Below are positions 59,900-64,000 of a stretch of 64,000 nucleotides of DNA, one piece after another (the first letter of the stretch is position 1; every line of letters starts with the position of its first letter). The notes beneath the pieces were generated by a model. That model saw only the letters and a program-made list of their open reading frames with translations, ran no database searches and was not told the origin of the DNA. Where the stretch lies: positions 14,816,497 to 14,880,496 of the forward strand of contig NC_081182.1 in NCBI RefSeq assembly GCF_029867415.1, written 5' to 3'. The translations under genes and the position numbers were made by a program. This stretch comes from Vicia villosa. Lineage: Eukaryota; Streptophyta; Magnoliopsida; Fabales; Fabaceae.

Positions 59900-60784
59900 G
59901 TTGGGCGACTGTCATTGGAGCAGCTTATCATTGCTTTCTTGCAAATCCTACAGGCCATTCAGTGTTTAAGTTATTGAAGATGATGATGAAGAAGCTGTTG
60001 GTACGACCATGCAGAGAGCTTTGGGGTTTGTTTCTACCACAACTGCAATTTTCTCTTCTCATAAAATAAAATAGATATAGCAAATAGCTAGAGGAGACAA
60101 GTTCTACAACAGCAATGTTTGCTCAATGCTGCTTCCCAACTCATCCCCTAATATTAAACTTAGGAATCATATGAATATAGCATCTTCCATAAGATATATA
60201 ATATAAAACTCTAATTGTGAACTTCAAGGGGCATGCATGTGATGGAAGTGCATGAACATGGATAGCAGATCATGTGTCTGTATGAGGAGGAGCATTTCTA
60301 TTTATAAATGATTTGTTAAGATCTGTTTTGATCAATTACATGTTCATGAGTTGATCAAGGATTTCAACAGGTGTTAATATATGGATGGTGTGATTCATGT
60401 TCCTCCAACTCAGACATCCCTAATAATACTGCAGTTGTTGCTTTAGCATCACAGCACTTTAACACACATGAAAATAGTTATGTTCATAATTAAAACACAT
60501 CTTAGGGGAAGCATTTGCATTGAAAATGTTATAATCATGCAAATAAGACAGAGTATGAGTTGGAGAGATTCCTTGGAGGAGACACAGCTCTAACATTTAT
60601 GCAATAATGTCTCAATCCAAATCTGGATTAGTTGGCTTCATTGATATGTGGTTAAGATGAGATTCCTTTTGTCGCCTAACAACTTTGCTATAAATTGAGA
60701 AGATGCCAATGGAAAAATACAGATCCATAACTCAATTCAACATTCAAACAAAGGCTTCTCTTTTTCTTCTCTTTAGCAGTAAAA
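59900..60784 (+). promoter_or_regulatory. Upstream region of DUF241 gene 3
   Basis: Shares with the upstream region of gene 2 a longer stretch (from GTGTTTAAGTTATTGAAGAT at 59960, matching about 56320) and the core block with CTATTTATAAAT (60298), AAGATCTGTTTTGATCA, TGATTCATGTTCCTCCAA and CATTTGCATTGAAAATGTTA. CTATAAATTGAGAAGATGCC (about 60688) is the likely TATA box, some 95 bp before the start codon. Confidence 0.6.
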
Positions 60785-61669
60785 ATGGCAGTATCTCCTA
60801 TGAATACAAAATCCAATTTCCATGGCCGCTCAATCAGCTTGCCATCCAGACCACACCCCCTCATTCTTAAATGCAGTCAACATTTGGAAATCTTACGAAG
60901 GTCTTCCAATGAAACCTCTTCCTCATCGTCACTTTTCCATAAGATTGATGGCTTGCGAGACTTGATCGAGAGTGTTGAAAATTTGATTCAGCTTCCACTA
61001 ACACAAGATGCACTTATCCATGAGCATCAAGAACATTGGGTTAATAACCTCTTGGATGGATCCTTAAGGATATTAGATGTGTGTAGTTCAGCCAAAGATG
61101 CTGTAATTCATACAAAAGAATGCACAAGGGAACTTCAATCCATCATAAGAAGAAGAGGAGGAGGAACGGAGGTCAGTGCAGAGGCTAAGAAATTCTTGAC
61201 ATCTAGAAAGATTGTGAAAAAGGCCATCTCCAAAGCCTTGACAAATTTGAAAGGAAATACCAAAAATTGCAACATGTTATCTACAAACAAAGACCATCAA
61301 ACATTGTCTTTGATTAAATTATTACAAGATGTTGAAGTAGCTACACTTTCTACATTTCAAACAATTCTGCAATTTATCTCAGGGACTACACAATCAAAGT
61401 CAAACAACTGGGGTTCCATTTCCAAGCTAGTTCATCCCAAAAGAGTTGCTTGCTCACAATTGACAGATGAAAGTGAATTTGCTCAAGTGGATGTAGCATT
61501 GCAGTCTTTCATATTTACCAAGACTAGAAAAGTTGAAGGCATCAATGATCTGCAAAACCACTTGGAGAAAACCGAGTCATGCATTCAAGACCTTGAAGAA
61601 GGACTTGAGTTTCTGTTTAGGCGTCTTATCAAAATCAGAGTCTCACTTCTTAATATCCTTAACAGTTAG
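60785..61669 (+). CDS. DUF241 domain protein 3
   Basis: Intronless, 294 residues, start MAVSPMNTKSNFHGRSIS. Very close to the protein at 53949, with one residue fewer (HEHQEHW versus HDKHQENW). All domain hallmarks are present: LIESVENLIQLPLTQ, LLDGSLRILDVCSSAKDAV, ELQSIIRRRGGG and LEEGLEFLFRRLIKIRVSLLNIL. It stands tail to tail with the partial gene at the right edge. Confidence 0.9.
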   Translation: MAVSPMNTKSNFHGRSISLPSRPHPLILKCSQHLEILRRSSNETSSSSSLFHKIDGLRDLIESVENLIQLPLTQDALIHEHQEHWVNNLLDGSLRILDVCSSAKDAVIHTKECTRELQSIIRRRGGGTEVSAEAKKFLTSRKIVKKAISKALTNLKGNTKNCNMLSTNKDHQTLSLIKLLQDVEVATLSTFQTILQFISGTTQSKSNNWGSISKLVHPKRVACSQLTDESEFAQVDVALQSFIFTKTRKVEGINDLQNHLEKTESCIQDLEEGLEFLFRRLIKIRVSLLNILNS

Positions 61670-61826
61670 TAGAACTTTTATGGGAATCAAAATTTTGTAC
61701 TGATATAGATACACTTGTACATGGAAATTATATATGTAAATATATAACAATAATAAAGCGATACTTTTTCTAAATTTCCCGTTCCAGTATCCTCTTAAAC
61801 CCGATGATTATTTACTAACTTGTATA

Positions 61827-62594
61827 CAGGGCCGGTCCAACCGATACGGAGGCCTAAGGCGAATTTTATATCGAAGGTTTTCATTTATTAATAATAATTT
61901 TGTTTTATAAAAACAATACTTTTACTTAAAAGTAAATATTTTACATTTTTAAATTACAAAATTATTTATTTATTAAATATGATAATCAATTTCTTTTATT
62001 ATTTTAATTAAAATTTTAGATATTTTAATTTTAATTTTAAACTACCTGATTCAAATTTTGTAGACGACATTACTTTAAATAAAATACTAAACATTTTACA
62101 AGGAACACAAATATAAAAATATCATAAAAAATAAAACAATTAAATAAATATAAAGAATTTACATTAAAACTGAATAAAAAAATATTCGATAAATAAATTT
62201 TAATTGTTTTTCTGCAATGCTTTTTTCTTTCTATCCAAAAGAAAATTGGGGGCACAGACATATCTATGGTGAATTGATGGTGAGAATTTATACAAATTAA
62301 TCAATAATATAATAATATGAGTAAATAAACAAGAAAACATTTTGTAGATAAATAGCAACACAATATGACTTCACTTGTTATATCTCCCTATTCACAAGAC
62401 CTTAACAGTCGGGCTCATAATAAAGTGCAGTTAATTTCACTTCATTGTAAAGGAACAAATTAGTACTAATAGTAATGAAAATTGAATGTTATTAATTATT
62501 TTTAAACAAGATATCAAGTATAATAGGTAATAAAAAGAAATTTTTTGAGGCCCTAGGCCAATGCCTAGTTAGCCTACCCCTTAGACCGGGCCTG
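61827..62594. mobile_element. Non-autonomous hAT-type element (CAGGGCCGG ends)
   Basis: A 768-bp element with inverted ends CAGGGCCGGTCCAA and TTAGACCGGGCCTG, flanked by the perfect 8-bp duplication CTTGTATA (61819-61826 and 62595-62602). The interior is AT-rich without a meaningful frame. The matching flank of gene 2 (about 58240-58270, ACTAACTTGTACAG) lacks it. Confidence 0.9.
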
Positions 62595-63455
62595 CTTGTA
62601 TATATATCAAATCATGACAATAGCTTTATGATTTTCTTTGTTTTGGACTTCTATTAATTGATGCTATTTGGTTTTGTTAATTAAAATTTGTTGAACATAC
62701 ATATTGTATAAGGTGTGATAGGCCTAATATTCATGATAGAAGGATACTAAGTTACTAATTATATCGAAGCGTGGTTAGGATTGACTCCAATACTCTATGA
62801 CTACTTTTTGTTATATCCATGATAGAGATGTGTTCTAGTGGAAGTCTATGTTTCTAAAGAATTTGATTTAAAAGGCCAACATATTTTCTACTAGAATATC
62901 TTCAGAGTTATGCTACTTGCAAGATATCAGATTCACCAAAGGAAAAATAGCCACCAACATTGACCAGAACCCGTGCGAGTGGAGAAAATTAAAACTCAAA
63001 ATTTAGCCCATTGGATTTGTTATTTTGTTAGGTGTTCTAGTTAGTAGTTGATGTTACAGTTGATTGTTGAACCCGTGCTTTAGATATTTGATGTAACAAT
63101 TGTGTGACTCAATAGAGATTATTATCATACTGTTTGACCAGCAGATTTCCATCACATTCAAAACTGAGTTAACCAAAGAACACTGGTCTCATTGTTTTGT
63201 TCAAACTGCCTGATGTTTCCTAATTTTTGAACCACTTGAGTAATTTTTGAACTGTTTTTGCTTGCTAAATATGAGAACATTCTAGCTATTATTAATAGAT
63301 CTACAAGTAAGTAAATAATCATCCGGTTTAAGAGGATATTGCAACGGGAAAGTAAGAAAAAGTATTGGTTTATTATTGCTATACATTTACTCATATATCT
63401 TCATTTACAAGTGTATCTATATCACTACAAAATTTTGATCCTTGTATACATTCAA
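62595..63455. other. Duplicated 3' flank and spacer between DUF241 genes 3 and 4
   Basis: The first part (CATGACAATAGCTTTATGATT onward) matches the 3' flank of gene 1 beyond its hAT element. The last part (63300-63455) matches the 3' flanks of the other genes in inverted orientation. No gene between. Confidence 0.55.
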
Positions 63456-64000
63456 CTAATTGTTGAGGGTATTTAGAAGTGAGACTCTGATTTTAATAAG
63501 ACGCCTAAACAGAAACTCAAGCCCTTCTTCAAGGTCTTGAATGCATGACTCGGTTTTCTCTAAGTGGCTTTGTAAATCATTGATGCCTTCAACTTTTCTT
63601 GTCTTGGTAAATAGGAAAGACTGCAATGCTGCATCCACTTGAGCAAATTCACTCTCATCTGTCAATTGTGAACAAGCAACTCTGTTGGACTGAATTAGCT
63701 TGGAAATGGAACCCCATTTGTTTGACTTTGATTGTGTAGCTCCTGAGATAAACTGCAGGATTGTTTGAAATGTAGATAGTGTAGCTACTTCAATATCTTG
63801 TAATAGTTTAATCAAAGTCACTGTTTGATGGTCTTTGTTTGTAGATAACATGGTGCAATTTTTGGTATTTCCCTTCAAATTTGTCAAGGCTTTGGCGATG
63901 GCCTTTTTCACAACCTTTCTAGATGTCAAGAATTTCTTAGCCTCGGCAGTGACCTCCGCTCCGCCTCCTCTTCTTCTTATGATGGATTGAAGTTCCCTTG
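63456..64000 (-). CDS. DUF241 domain protein 4 (partial, runs off the window)
   Basis: The frame is open from the stop at 63456-63458 to the right edge, giving the C-terminal 180 residues or so. It starts in RELQSIIRRRGGGAEVTAEAKK and ends RLIKIRVSLLNTLNN. Closest to genes 1 and 3. The N-terminus and promoter lie outside the window. Confidence 0.88.
   Translation of the reverse strand, partial: RELQSIIRRRGGGAEVTAEAKKFLTSRKVVKKAIAKALTNLKGNTKNCTMLSTNKDHQTVTLIKLLQDIEVATLSTFQTILQFISGATQSKSNKWGSISKLIQSNRVACSQLTDESEFAQVDAALQSFLFTKTRKVEGINDLQSHLEKTESCIQDLEEGLEFLFRRLIKIRVSLLNTLNN

Noticed and set aside
1..64000. CRISPR arrays, bacterial operons, rRNA or tRNA genes
   Set aside because: None seen. 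The regular arrays at 11075-11490 and 15480-15825 are CACTA subterminal repeats, not CRISPR. tRNA detection by eye is unreliable; a covariance-model scan would settle it.

Overview
The window is nuclear DNA of a flowering plant. Genes are split by short AT-rich GT-AG introns and lie far apart in sequence crowded with LTR retrotransposons, DNA transposons and their decayed pieces. The gene content (ADP-glucose pyrophosphorylase large subunit, isoflavone-reductase-like NmrA protein, PV42a-like CBS protein, a DUF241 cluster) and the repeat style suggest a legume. That placement is inference; no sequence here fixes the species.

Layout. 1-4851: a bHLH transcription factor gene (seven coding exons) behind a promoter with three perfect G-boxes. 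5850-16705: a Ty1/copia element on the minus strand with 5-bp target duplications. Its pol frame is broken, and a 4.8-kb CACTA transposon sits 11 bp upstream of its gag start. The CACTA element is a deletion derivative that joins a TNP2 N-terminus to an apparently intact Ulp1-like protease gene. 17187-20078: decayed retroelement pieces. 20793-22045: a universal stress protein gene on the minus strand. 22690-27033: a second copia element with short LTRs, decayed inside. 27034-30119: gene-free, with a hAT-type element at 28711-29254. 30120-31946: an NmrA-type NADPH reductase. 32195-34041: a PV42a-like CBS protein on the minus strand, facing the reductase tail to tail. 35217-38819: a gag-only copia-like LTR element. 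38820-47110: gene-free, holding a gag remnant, an RNase H remnant, a Mutator-like element, another hAT-type element and a second decayed copy of the gag-only element. 48074-50975: the ADP-glucose pyrophosphorylase large subunit gene (14 exons). 52859-64000: a cluster of four DUF241 genes in mixed orientation plus one decayed copy, with two hAT-type insertions in their duplicated 3' flanks.

The genes do not form an operon or pathway; this is ordinary plant gene order. The largest internal relationship is the DUF241 family, which arose by local duplication of gene plus flanks. A second is a short inverted-repeat element present in introns of the bHLH gene (two copies), the stress protein gene and the reductase gene, with a fifth copy just downstream of the bHLH gene. 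The most unusual items are the chimeric CACTA element with its free-standing protease frame, the copia element whose 20-nt leader shows no recognisable primer-binding site, an array of short imperfect palindromes in the leader of the second copia element, and a promoter block kept in three DUF241 genes.

Exon boundaries were placed by hand from GT/AG sites, reading frame and family conservation. Each gene model adds up to an intact frame, but no transcript evidence was available.
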